Made by a program: the position numbers and the translations under genes. A stretch of 64,000 bases of DNA. Origin: AC-32 sp963746155. Lineage in GTDB: Bacteria > Actinomycetota > Thermoleophilia > Gaiellales > Gaiellaceae. Below the pieces are notes generated by a model. It saw nothing but the letters and a program-made list of their open reading frames with translations, was not told the DNA's origin and did not search any database. Where the stretch lies: positions 186,001 through 250,000 of the forward strand of contig CAVVAB010000001.1 of assembly GCA_963746155.1 (NCBI GenBank). The letters run 5' to 3'. Positions 15,472-24,422 of this stretch are shown piece by piece; position 1 is the first letter of the stretch, and every line of letters begins with the position of its first letter.

Positions 15472-16686
15472 ATGAGCAAGACGGTCGAGACCGCCCTCGA
15501 CATTCGCCCCTTCGACATCGACATTTCGGAAGACGAGCTAGCCGATCTGCGCAGGCGCATCGCCGCGACGCGCTGGCCCGAGAAAGAGACCGTCGCCGAT
15601 CAGTCGCAAGGCGTGCAGCTGGCGACGATGCAGGCGCTCGTGCAGTACTGGGGAACGGAGTACGACTTCGGGAGAGCCGAGGCCAGGCTGAGTGAGTTCC
15701 CGCATTTCCTGACCGAGATCGACGGCCTCGACATCCACTTCATCCACGTCAGGTCGGAGCACGAGGACGCGCTGCCGCTGATCATCACGCACGGCTGGCC
15801 CGGCTCGGTGATCGAGATGCTGAACGTGATCGGGCCGCTGACAGACCCGACGGCATACGGGGGTGAGGCGGAGGACGCCTTCGACGTCGTGATTCCATCG
15901 ATGCCGGGCTACGGGTTCTCGGGCAAGCCGACCACGACCGGCTGGGACCCCGTCCACATCGCGCGCGCCTGGATCGTCCTGATGAAGGGCCTCGGCTACA
16001 CGCGATTCGTGGCGCAGGGCGGCGACTGGGGCGCGCAGATCACGGATGTGATGGGTGCGGAGGCACCTCCGGAGCTGCTCGGCATCCACTCCAACATGCC
16101 CGGCACCGTTCCGCCCGACGTCTCGAAGACGCTCGGGTCCGGCCAGGCGCCCTCCGGCCTCTCGGAGGACGAGAACCGGGCGTGGGAGCAGCTGAACTTC
16201 CTCTACACCAAGGGCATCGGCTACGCGACCGAGATGAACCTGCGCCCGCAGACGTTGTACGGGCTCGCCGACTCGCCCGCCGCGTTGGCGGCCTGGATGA
16301 TCGACCACGACGCGCAGAGCTACGAGGACATCGCGGCCGCCTTCGACGGGCACCCCGTGGGCAACCTCACACGGGACGAGGTCCTCGACAACGTCACGTT
16401 CACCTGGGTCACGAACACCGGGATTTCCTCGGGTCGTCTCTACTGGGAGAACACGCTCGGCTTCTTCGACGTCAAGGGCGCAACAGTCCCGGCTGCCGTG
16501 AGCGTCTTCCCGCGGGAGCTCTATCGGGCGCCGCGCAGCTGGGCCGAGCAGGCATACCCGAACCTCATCTACTTCAACGAGGTCGACGAAGGCGACCACT
16601 TCGCCGCCTGGCAGGAGCCGGAGATCTTCACGACCGAGGTGCGAGCCGCGTTCAGGTCACTCCGTGACGAAGGGAGATCGTCATGA
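15472..16686 (+). CDS. Epoxide hydrolase (EHN/alpha-beta hydrolase), first of a tandem pair
   Basis: A microsomal-type epoxide hydrolase of 404 residues. The N-terminal EHN domain (about 10-100) has DLRRRIAATRWP; the alpha/beta-hydrolase core has the oxyanion motif HGWPGS (107-112), the nucleophile Asp185 in GGDWGAQ, and the general-base His in EGDHFAAWQEPE near the C-terminus. It hydrolyses an epoxide to a vicinal diol; the substrate is unknown. CGGAGG sits 5 nt before the ATG. Its stop overlaps the start of a second, clearly paralogous gene (ATGA), so the pair is coupled and arose by tandem duplication. Confidence 0.9.
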   Translation: MSKTVETALDIRPFDIDISEDELADLRRRIAATRWPEKETVADQSQGVQLATMQALVQYWGTEYDFGRAEARLSEFPHFLTEIDGLDIHFIHVRSEHEDALPLIITHGWPGSVIEMLNVIGPLTDPTAYGGEAEDAFDVVIPSMPGYGFSGKPTTTGWDPVHIARAWIVLMKGLGYTRFVAQGGDWGAQITDVMGAEAPPELLGIHSNMPGTVPPDVSKTLGSGQAPSGLSEDENRAWEQLNFLYTKGIGYATEMNLRPQTLYGLADSPAALAAWMIDHDAQSYEDIAAAFDGHPVGNLTRDEVLDNVTFTWVTNTGISSGRLYWENTLGFFDVKGATVPAAVSVFPRELYRAPRSWAEQAYPNLIYFNEVDEGDHFAAWQEPEIFTTEVRAAFRSLRDEGRSS

Positions 16687-17879
16687 GCACCACCGAGACC
16701 GCCACCGAGATCCGCCCGTTCCACGTCGACATTCCAAAAGAGGACCTCGCCGAGCTGCACCGCCGCATCGCCGCGTCCCGCTTGCCCTCCAAGGAGCTGG
16801 TCACGGATCGGTCGCAGGGCGTGCAGTTGGCGACGATTCGGGAGCTCGCCCGCTACTGGGAAAACGACTACGACTGGCGCAAGGCCGAGTCGAAGCTCAA
16901 CGAGCTCCCGCAGTTCACGACCGAGATCGACGGGGTGGACATCCACTTCATCCACGTGGAGTCACCGCACGAGAACGCGTTGCCGCTGATCATGACGCAC
17001 GGCTGGCCCGGCTCGGTCATGGAGCTGCTCGAGACCGTCGGACCGCTCACCGACCCGACCGCGCACGGCGGCAGCGCCGAGGACGCGTTCCACCTGGTGC
17101 TGCCGTCCCTGCCCGGCTATGGCTTCTCCGGCGAGCCGACCGAGCTCGGCTGGAACGTGGGCCGCATCGCGCAGGCCTGGGCCGAGCTGATGCACCGCCT
17201 CGGCTACACCCGCTACGTCGCCCAGGGCGGCGACGTGGGCGCCGCCGTCACCGACGCGATGGGCCGCCAGGCGCCCGAGGGGCTGCTCGGTATCCACATG
17301 AACCTGCTCGTGACGGTGCTGGCCGGCCCCCAGTCGGCCGACTCTGAGGAGGAACGCGCTGCGGCCGATGCGCTCGACATCTTCAGGCAGAGCGGCTTCG
17401 GCTACTTCCTCGAGCAGGCGACGCGGCCGCAGACGATCGGCTACGCACTCCTGGATTCACCCGTCGCCCTGGCGGCCTGGATGCTCGACCACGACACGGA
17501 CAGCTACTACAAGATCTCCAGCGCCTTCGTCGGCGGGAAGCCGTCGGGCAACCTCACCCGGGACCACATCCTCGACAACATCACGCTGTACTGGCTGACG
17601 GGCACCGGCGCCTCGGCGGCCCGGTCGTACTGGGAGAACGGACAGGCCCAGGCCGCAGCGCTTGCGGCCGGCCAGGCTCCTCCGGAGATCTCCCTCCCGG
17701 TCGGCTTCACGACGTTCCCCGACGAGATCTTCCGGGCCCCGCGCAGCTGGGTCGAGGCCGGGTACCCCACCCTCACCTACTTCAACAGAGCGGACAAGGG
17801 CGGGCACTTTGCCGCGTGGGAAGAGCCGGAGCTCTTCGCCACTGAGGTGCAGGCCGCCTTCAGGTCCCTGCGCTCGTGA
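16683..17879 (+). CDS. Epoxide hydrolase, second of a tandem pair
   Basis: 398 residues, colinear with the preceding gene throughout: EHN domain, HGWPGS (106-111), nucleophile Asp184 and GGHFAAWEEPE at the C-terminal His. The nucleophile motif reads GGDVGAA instead of GGDWGAQ; the Trp next to the nucleophile is usual in the family, so the active-site floor differs. A 12-residue insertion near AQAAALAAGQAP also separates it from its neighbour. Divergence in these regions suggests different substrate ranges. Start ATG 16683 overlaps the upstream stop; its own stop overlaps the next GTG. Confidence 0.9.
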   Translation: MSTTETATEIRPFHVDIPKEDLAELHRRIAASRLPSKELVTDRSQGVQLATIRELARYWENDYDWRKAESKLNELPQFTTEIDGVDIHFIHVESPHENALPLIMTHGWPGSVMELLETVGPLTDPTAHGGSAEDAFHLVLPSLPGYGFSGEPTELGWNVGRIAQAWAELMHRLGYTRYVAQGGDVGAAVTDAMGRQAPEGLLGIHMNLLVTVLAGPQSADSEEERAAADALDIFRQSGFGYFLEQATRPQTIGYALLDSPVALAAWMLDHDTDSYYKISSAFVGGKPSGNLTRDHILDNITLYWLTGTGASAARSYWENGQAQAAALAAGQAPPEISLPVGFTTFPDEIFRAPRSWVEAGYPTLTYFNRADKGGHFAAWEEPELFATEVQAAFRSLRS

Positions 17880-18526
17880 GCTCCGTCGACACAGCTCTTC
17901 AGCCCGCTGTCGCGCGCGATCAGTCGCGCGCGCTCTTCGGGCAGACGATGGGGCTGGTGGCGGTCACCGCGGGCCTGTTCGCAGTCGGCGCCTACCTCGG
18001 GCGAGACCTCTCCTACGGGTGGGGCATCGCCGCGTTCATCGCGAGCTTCGGCGTCCTGCTCGCGCTCAACGTCGCGGCATCCCGTTCCGAGCAGCTCGCG
18101 ATCGGCCTGCTCTTCGGCTTCGGCGTCCTGGTCGGGCTGGGCATGGCGCCGACGATCGCGTACTACGCCTCGACGAACCCGCAATCGGTCTGGCAGGCGG
18201 GCGGGGCCACAGCGCTTTTCATCGCGGGCTTCGGCGCGGCCGGGTACGCGACCCGCCGCGACCTCTCGGGGCTCGCCCGGCTGTGCTTCTGGGCGCTCCT
18301 CGCACTGATCGTCTTCGGGATCGTGGCGATCTTCGTGCGAATCCCGAACAGCGCGCTGATCTACTCGATCGCCGGGCTGGCGATCTTCGCGGGATTCACG
18401 ATGTACGACTTCCAGCGTCTGAGGCGAACGCAGGACATCCGCGCCGCACCGCTGCTCGCCGCCTCGATCTTCCTCGACGTGCTCAACGTCTTCCTGCTGT
18501 TGCTCACGCTGTTCAATCGGGACTAG
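17876..18526 (+). CDS. Bax inhibitor-1/YccA-like membrane protein
   Basis: A 216-residue polytopic membrane protein with about seven hydrophobic segments and the BI-1 family hallmark near the C-terminus, GFTMYDFQRL, followed by a final helix of Leu/Phe (LDVLNVFLLLLTLF). Family members in bacteria form pH-sensitive calcium leak channels or modulate membrane proteases (YccA with FtsH). The GTG start overlaps the epoxide hydrolase stop (GTGA), so it is in the same operon, with no known functional link. Confidence 0.88.
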   Translation: MSSVDTALQPAVARDQSRALFGQTMGLVAVTAGLFAVGAYLGRDLSYGWGIAAFIASFGVLLALNVAASRSEQLAIGLLFGFGVLVGLGMAPTIAYYASTNPQSVWQAGGATALFIAGFGAAGYATRRDLSGLARLCFWALLALIVFGIVAIFVRIPNSALIYSIAGLAIFAGFTMYDFQRLRRTQDIRAAPLLAASIFLDVLNVFLLLLTLFNRD

Positions 18527-18543
18527 TCGCTGATCGGCCTTAC

Positions 18544-19551
18544 ATGAGCCTGCTCGGCAAGCGACGCGGCGGGGGAACGGGATTGCCCGTCGAGGGCCAC
18601 CTGCCTGGGTTCGACGGAGCGACCGGCTGGCTCAACTCGCCGCCGCTCACGGCAGCGGACCTGCGCGGAAAGGTTGTCCTCGTCGACTTCTGGACGTACA
18701 CCTGCATCAACTGGCTCCGAACGCTCGGCTACGTCCGCGCGTGGTGGGAGAAGTACGAGGACCGCGGCCTCGTGGTGGTCGGCGTCCACACGCCCGAGTT
18801 CCCGTTCGAGCGCGACGTCGAGAACGTCCGCTGGGCCGCGAACGACATGGCGGTCGAGTATCCGATCGCGCTCGACAGCGACTACGGGGTCTGGCGAGCG
18901 TTCAGCAACAACTACTGGCCTGCCGTGTACATCGCGGACGCGGAGGGACGGATCCGGCATCACCACTTCGGCGAGGGCGCATACGACGAATGCGAGCGGG
19001 TGATCCAGATGCTGCTCGAGGAAGCCGGCCGCAGCGACGTCGGCGACGACCTCGTCTCGATCGTTCCCGATGGATTCGAAGCACAAGCCGACTGGGCGAC
19101 TCTGGGATCGCCGGAGACCTACCTCGGCTACGAGCAGGCCCAGAACTTCGCCTCCCCGGGCGGCGCCGGGCTCGACGAAGCCCGCAGCTACTCCGTACCG
19201 GAGCCGTTGCAACTGAACCAGTGGGCTCTCTCGGGGGACTGGACGGTCGCGAGGGGGGCGAGCGTTACGAACGGAGCCGACGGGCGAATCGCGTTTCGCT
19301 TCCACGCCCGCGACGTCAATCTCGTGATGGGACCGCCCGCGCGAGGAGCGTCCGTGCCCTTCCGCGTGCTCGTCGACGGCGAGCCACCCGGCTCCGATCA
19401 CGGGCTCGACGTCGACGAGCACGGCGACGGCACGCTGACCCAGCAGCGGCTCCATCAGCTGGTTCGCCAGCAGGGGTCGATCGAAGACCGCACGTTCGAG
19501 ATCGCGTTCCTCGCTCCGGGCGCCGAGGCGTACTGCTTCACGTTCGGCTAG
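18544..19551 (+). CDS. DipZ/TlpA-like thioredoxin-fold protein with a single active-site Cys
   Basis: 335 residues. Residues 1-160 form a thioredoxin fold like the periplasmic part of DipZ: VVLVDFWTYTCINWLRT, where Cys54 is kept but the second cysteine of CxxC is Trp57, so no disulfide can form within the motif. Residues ~190-335 match the C-terminal carbohydrate-binding-like domain that follows thioredoxin in DipZ. There is no signal peptide or membrane helix, so it appears cytoplasmic, unlike DipZ. ATG 18544 starts just before homology. It could act by a monothiol mechanism or as a peroxidase-like or scaffold protein. Confidence 0.8.
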   Translation: MSLLGKRRGGGTGLPVEGHLPGFDGATGWLNSPPLTAADLRGKVVLVDFWTYTCINWLRTLGYVRAWWEKYEDRGLVVVGVHTPEFPFERDVENVRWAANDMAVEYPIALDSDYGVWRAFSNNYWPAVYIADAEGRIRHHHFGEGAYDECERVIQMLLEEAGRSDVGDDLVSIVPDGFEAQADWATLGSPETYLGYEQAQNFASPGGAGLDEARSYSVPEPLQLNQWALSGDWTVARGASVTNGADGRIAFRFHARDVNLVMGPPARGASVPFRVLVDGEPPGSDHGLDVDEHGDGTLTQQRLHQLVRQQGSIEDRTFEIAFLAPGAEAYCFTFG

Positions 19552-19569
19552 GGCTGCACCCTTCGGCGC

Positions 19570-20268
19570 CTACGCGCAGCCCTGGGTCACGACCGACGTC
19601 GGCACGCCGGTGGCGCGGTGGCCGTTCCGGTCGTAGTTGACGATCGTGTAGCGGTAGGCCGTGCACGGAAGCGGGGCTGCATCGCGGTAGGTCGCCGCCG
19701 GGCCCCGGTAGACGACCACTCCGTGCTTGCTCGTGGCGAGCGTCCGTACGACGACGACGTGGTCGGAGCCGGATGGCCGCTGCCAGACGAGCGTCACGCC
19801 GGGCCTGTCGACGCGCGCCGCCACGCCGAGGACGTTCGCCGCCCAGATCCTCCGGGCTGCTCGCTGCTCGGTGCTCTTCGACCCGCGGGGCCGCTGGTCG
19901 ACCCTGGGCGGTCGGAGCGGCGCGGTGGCCACCGAGGGTGCAGGTGCCTGAGCCTCGAGCCGCACCTCCGGCGCTGCGGCCCGCTTCTCGCCGAGCAGAC
20001 CGCCCGCCACAGCGCCCACTACGAAGACGAGCCCTGCGAGCACGACCGTTCGGAGCCAGCGCCGCCTCGGGCGAGGGCGGACAGGCTCCGCAGCGACCGG
20101 CGCGGCCGTCGCGACGGCCACCCTGGGTCGAGGAGCGAGGACGTCGCCGGGATCGGGTAGGAGTTCTCGGGCTCGCCCGGCGAGCTCCGGGTCGACCAGG
20201 GCGAGCTCCGGGCTGATCGGCTCGAGCTCTGCTCCGAGCCAGCGACCGTCATCTGAGGCCGGGTGCAT
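19570..20268 (-). CDS. Single-pass membrane protein with extracellular fibronectin-III-like domain
   Basis: 232 residues. The N-terminal ~75 residues are cytoplasmic (HPASDDGRWLGAELEPIS... with LAGRARELL), then a basic PRPRRRW and a membrane helix VVLAGLVFVVGAVAGGLLG. A Pro/Ala linker follows, and the last ~90 residues resemble an Fn3 fold (VDRPGVTLVWQRPSGSDHV, YRDAAPLPCTAYRYTIVNYD). Function is unknown. ATG 20268 is supported by TAACAC at 20281-20276, 7 nt upstream, and no Shine-Dalgarno. A dyad overlaps this -10. It is convergent with the TlpA-like gene. Confidence 0.7.
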   Translation of the reverse strand: MHPASDDGRWLGAELEPISPELALVDPELAGRARELLPDPGDVLAPRPRVAVATAAPVAAEPVRPRPRRRWLRTVVLAGLVFVVGAVAGGLLGEKRAAAPEVRLEAQAPAPSVATAPLRPPRVDQRPRGSKSTEQRAARRIWAANVLGVAARVDRPGVTLVWQRPSGSDHVVVVRTLATSKHGVVVYRGPAATYRDAAPLPCTAYRYTIVNYDRNGHRATGVPTSVVTQGCA

Positions 20269-20270
20269 CG

Positions 20271-20287
20271 CGACAGTGTTACAGTCG
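20271..20287. promoter_or_regulatory. Dyad overlapping the -10 of the Fn3-like membrane protein gene
   Basis: CGACAGTGTTACAGTCG is an imperfect palindrome (conserved CGAC.GT...AC.GTCG) centred at 20279, covering the TAACAC -10 on the minus strand. A repressor bound here would block transcription. Two direct copies of TTCGGCC follow at 20313-20319 and 20344-20350, 31 bp apart (about three helical turns). Confidence 0.4.
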
Positions 20288-20602
20288 CCCCGGCGTACGG
20301 AGGGCAACCTACTTCGGCCGAATTTTGCCGTCTTTGCGCGAGATTCGGCCAGTTTCGCCCAACGACATGAAGGAGACAGCCGATCGATGCGGTACAAAGC
20401 CGCGTTCAACCCAAACTAGAGGCGAGCTGGCGGTAGGGGTCACTTCCTGCCAGATGTCGCGCTAGGGGACATCCCGTTTTCGCGGGGCGTGGCCGCCGCC
20501 AGTTCCGTCCAGAGATGGAGGGACATGAGGATGCCGCCCATTTTCAGTGCAAGCCCAGGGATTGAAGGTCGAACTCGGATCGCGGGGGGTTCGTTGTGGG
20601 GG
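20288..20602. other. Divergent intergenic region
   Basis: This ~315-bp stretch separates two divergently read genes. It holds the TTCGGCC direct repeats noted nearby and short open frames with no family support. No riboswitch or RNA gene fold is recognised. Confidence 0.4.
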
Positions 20603-22353
20603 GTGGCGCGGCTACGCCGGCACCTCCCGTTCCTTGTGCTTGCGCTGGTCCTGGGAGTCGCCGTCTCAGGAGGGGCGGGACGGGCGCACAGCGCTCTGCC
20701 CTCGGGCGGCGCGGTCGTCACGGCTACCGCATTCGGCTCGACCCTCAAGGTTCCGCTGCCGTCAACGACGGCCAGCGGCGACGTCCTCGTCGCCTCCGTC
20801 CATGCCCGCCTCTCGGGCAACGCGACGATCACCGCGCCGAGCGGCTGGACGCTGATCAGGCGTGACAGCAACGCGCCCGGCTACCGCTCGCTGACACAAG
20901 CGCTCTACTACAAGGTCGCCGGGGCCGCGGAGCCCGCGAGCTACCGCTGGTCCTGGTCGTCGACCTCGATGGCCGCAGGGGCGATCCTCGACTTCAAGGG
21001 CCTCGACCGGTCAAACCCGGTGGATTCACACAGCGGTGCGTTCTCGAACAGCTCCGCTGCGACCGCGCCCTCGCTGCAGACGACCAGGGCGAGCGACGTC
21101 GTGGTCGGTTTCTTCGACGTCGCCTCGAGCTCGCGCCTGCAATCGCCCTCCGGCCTGACACCGGAGTTCGGCGTGCGCTGGACGAGCGGCTACTGGGGCC
21201 TCGGCGCGGCCGGCGCCGCCTACATCCAGGCAAGCCCGGGAGCAACGGGCACGAAGACAGCCTGGATGACCGGACGCGCGAGCAGCGCGATCGGCCAGCT
21301 CCTGGCCCTTCGGACGGCGTCGTCGCCATCGAATCAATCGCCTGCCCCCGCTCCTCCCCCGCCGCCTCCCCCTCCGCCACCTCCGCCTCCTCCACCCCCA
21401 CCTCCGCCTCCTCCGCCTCCACCACCGCCTCCGCCACCCCCACCCCCACCTCCGCCTCCGCCACCGCCTCCGCCACCTCCGCCTCCGCCTCCACCTCCGC
21501 CAGCAGGCCCTTCCTCACCGGCTGGTGCAGCCAACCTCTGGGTCGGCCCGTCTGGCGGCTCGTGCACGCGTCAGGCGACGCCTAGCCCGTATGTCGCCGC
21601 TCAGTCATGCGCGAGCTTCGCCGCCGCGTACACGGCTGCTGCCTCGGGCGACGTCGTCGGCGTCACGGGCACACTCGGACCGCAGCTCTTCGCCGGCGGC
21701 TACGGCGCAGCACAGTCCGGAGGCACGAAGGCGATTACGTTCCGAGGGCAACCAGGCAATGTCGTCAGGCAGCTGCACTCGGACTCGCCCAACATCACCT
21801 ATGACGGCCTCAACGTCGACTGCGGAGGTGTGCAGCCTGAAGGGGCCTGCTTCGAGAACGGCGACGCCGCGTAACGACACGTTCAAGAACGGGAGCATCG
21901 GCAATATCGTCGGACGACAAGGCGCGCGCTCGATCGAACGGCGCCACACTTCACCTTCGACAACGTGCGCATCCACGACGCCACGATCAAGACGGCGGGC
22001 GATTCACCTCGAGTGCATCTACGCGCTCAACGTGCCGTTCCTGGCGATCCGCAACTCCACCTTCTACCAACTGCGACGTCTTCGACGTCTTCTTCACCTA
22101 CATCGACGGCCCGGCCTACGGAGAACGTGACGCTCAGGGCAACACGTTCTCGAACGTCGTCAAGATCCGCGAGCCACTACGGCACCGGGCCCGGTCGACG
22201 ACCGCACGGCGCGCAACTGGTCGATCACAGAACAACTTCTTCGGCGTCGGAGCCGAACTTCGGCCTGATATGGACGGCTCGGTCACTGTGCGGCAACACC
22301 GGCTCAGCTTCGGCGGCCTGGAAGACGGCCTGCTAGACGGGTCGCGGTCGTAA
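20603..22353 (+). pseudogene. Secreted polyproline/beta-helix protein, reading frame broken repeatedly after 21.87 kb
   Basis: GTG 20603 gives a clean signal peptide (MARLRRHLPFLVLALVLG, cleaved near GRAHS). A ~220-residue beta-rich domain follows (ASGDVLVASV, DFKGLDRSNPVD, IGQLLALRTA), then exactly 50 consecutive prolines. The third part starts a right-handed parallel beta-helix of the pectate-lyase type (ITFRGQPGNV, ITYDGLNVDCGG). The frame stops at 21872-21874, but beta-helix coding continues in other frames to about 22353: DTFKNGSIGNIVG, FDNVRIHDATIKTAG, LECIYALNVPFLAIRNSTF, CDVFDVFFTYIDGPAYG, GNTFSNVVKIRE. Several small indels within ~450 bp explain this. A likely final stop is TAA 22351, followed by a terminator. 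Confidence 0.7.
21353..21502 (+). repeat. 50-codon polyproline tract
   Basis: 150 bp of CCN codons encode 50 uninterrupted prolines between two domains of the secreted beta-helix protein. Third positions vary (CCG, CCT, CCA, CCC), so this is not a simple codon expansion. Such a tract forms a rigid spacer and demands EF-P for translation. Confidence 0.9.
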
Positions 22354-22355
22354 CT

Positions 22356-22388
22356 GCGAGAGGGGTTCCGCGGCGGAACCCCTCTCGC
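22356..22388 (+). terminator. Strong hairpin terminator
   Basis: A perfect 15-bp stem (22356-22370 with 22374-22388: GCGAGAGGGGTTCCG and its complement) closes a 3-nt loop CGG. No T tract follows. It lies between the broken beta-helix gene and the cyclase gene. Confidence 0.75.
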
Positions 22389-22427
22389 GTACGCCTAAAC
22401 AAGAGAGACGTCGGGTACCTTTGCCGC

Positions 22428-24354
22428 ATGGCAGGCTCGCGTCGAGCTCGCGAACAAGGCTTCGGAGCGCCACGCCTGGCGCGAGGCCTACGACGCCTAC
22501 GCGGAGGCCGATGAGCTCGAGCTGACCCCGGTCGACCTGGAGCGCTTTGCCGACTCGGCCTGGTGGACCGGGAAGCTCGACAAGGCGATCGGCCTGCGCG
22601 AGCGCTCGTACGCGGGGTTCTCGGCCGCCGGCGACAAGCTCGGCGCCGGCCGTCTCGCGCTGACCCTCTCCTGGGATCACATGAACCGCGGCGCGTTCGC
22701 GGTCTCGCGGGGCTGGTTCGCGAACGCGGAGCGCCTCCTGGACGGGCTGCCCGAGAGTGCCGAGCACGGCCGCCTCGCGCTCTCGCGGGGGATCGGCATC
22801 CTCCTCGCGGAAGGGGACATGGCACGCGCGCTCCCGGAGCTCGAGCGCGCCTACGACATCGCGGTGCGCGCGGGTGACCGGGACACGCAGGTCCTCGCGC
22901 TCGTCGGCAGGGGCAAGGCGTTCGTGCAGCGCGGCGACGTCGAGCAGGGCCTCGCGATACTCGACGAGGCGAGCACGTCGGCCGTGTCCGGAGAGCTGCG
23001 CCCGTTCGCGACGGGCATCGTCTACTGCGTCACCATCTCGTCGTGCCAGGACGTCGGCGACTTTCGCCGGGCCGCGGAGTGGACCGAAGCCGCGAACAGG
23101 TGGTGCGACCAGGAGGGCATGAACGGGTTCCCCGGCGCATGTCGCATCCACCGCGCCGAGATCATGCGGCTGCGCGGCGACTGGCCGCAGGCCGAGAAGA
23201 CCGCCCTCGCCGCGTGCGAGGAGCTTCAGGACTTCGACCGCATCATCACCGCCGGCGGCTACTACGAGATCGGCGAGATCCGCCGCCGCCGGGGTGAGTT
23301 CGCGGCGGCGCACGACGCCTTCCGGACTGCCGACGAGCTGGGTCGGCAGCCGCAGCCCGGCCTGGCGCTCCTCCAGCTCGCCGAGGGGAACGTCGACGGC
23401 GCCGTGGCGGGGATCACACGCGCGCTCGCGGAGTTTCAGGACCCGCTGCGGCGCGTGCGTGCGCTCCCGGCTCACGTCGAGATCGCCCTCGCGGCGGCCG
23501 AGCTCGACTCGGCCCGCGCGGCGGCCGAGGAGCTCGAGCAGATCGTCGACTCGTACAAGATCGGCGACCGGCGCACGCCGGCGTTCGACGCGTCCGTCCA
23601 CTTCGCCTTCGGCCAGATCGCCCTGTTCGAGAAGGACTGGGATTCGGCCTCACGCGACCTCCGGCTCGCACGGGACGAATGGCAGGAGGTCGGAGCGCCG
23701 TACGAGACGGCGCAGGCGCGGATGCTGCTCGGGATCGTCTTCAGGCACCAGGGGGACGACCACGGCGCGACGACCGAGCTGCAGTCGGCACTTGCGACGT
23801 TCGAGCGTCTCGGGGCAAAGCTGGACGAGGAGCGCGCCAAGGAGCTGCTCGGGCGCGTCGAGGGGCACCGGACGTTCCTCTTCACCGACATCGTCGACTC
23901 GACGAAGCTGGTCGAGACCCTCGGCGACGAGAAGTGGCGCAAGCTCCTCGCGCTCCACGACGAGCTCGTCCGCACACGGATCGTCGAGAGCGGCGGCGAG
24001 GTGATCAAGCAGACCGGGGACGGGTTCTTCGCGTCGTTCGTCGATCCGGCCGTCGCCATCGACGCGGCGGTCGCGATCCAGCGCGCGCTCGAGTCGGAGG
24101 CCGCTGCGCCGCACGTCAGGATCGGCGCACACGCGGGGGGCGCGTTCAAGACGGGCACGAACCTCACCGACTACGGCGGCCAGAGCGTGCACATCGCGGC
24201 GCGCATCGGTGCGGCAGCAGGCGCGGGCGAGATCCTCGTCAGCCGCGAGACGCTCGACGGAGTCGGGACCGCGTTCCAGGTCTCGGAGCCGCGCGCCGCG
24301 TCGCTCAAGGGCTTCGAGCAGCCCATCGACGTCGTCTCCGTCGACTGGCGCTAG
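22428..24354 (+). CDS. Class III nucleotidyl cyclase with TPR-like N-terminal region (frameshift near start)
   Basis: Residues before ~475 form repeated helical pairs of TPR type (HAWREAYDAYAEADELEL and later units). The C-terminal ~160 residues are a class III adenylate/guanylate cyclase domain: FLFTDIVDSTKLVETLGDE with two metal-binding Asp, GDGFFASFVDP, and GGQSVHIAARI. It makes a cyclic nucleotide in the cytoplasm. The coding frame is open from the 22399 region, yet no start codon occurs in it before 22681, which would remove ~80 conserved residues. ATG 22428, preceded 6 nt upstream by TACCTT, starts MAGS in a different frame; one extra base near 22437-22440 joins it to VELANKASERHAW. Confidence 0.82.
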
Positions 24355-24422
24355 GAGGGTTTGGCGGAACGTCGCTCGGCGCGGCCCGGCGGCTCAGCCG
24401 ATGTTTCGTCAAGCCCTCCTAG
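24351..24422. terminator. Long inverted repeat between convergent genes
   Basis: CTAGGAGGGTTTGGCG (24351-24366) pairs with CGTCAAGCCCTCCTAG (24407-24422) with two mismatched positions. It covers the stops of both the cyclase gene (plus) and the HAD hydrolase gene (minus), with a 40-nt interior. It probably acts as a two-way terminator. Confidence 0.6.

Noticed and set aside
21340..21505. CRISPR-like or minisatellite array
   Set aside because: The repeat units are CCN codons without spacers or fixed period; it is coding polyproline.
21334..21567. Minus-strand polyglycine open frame
   Set aside because: It is the complement of the 50-proline tract and has no independent support.
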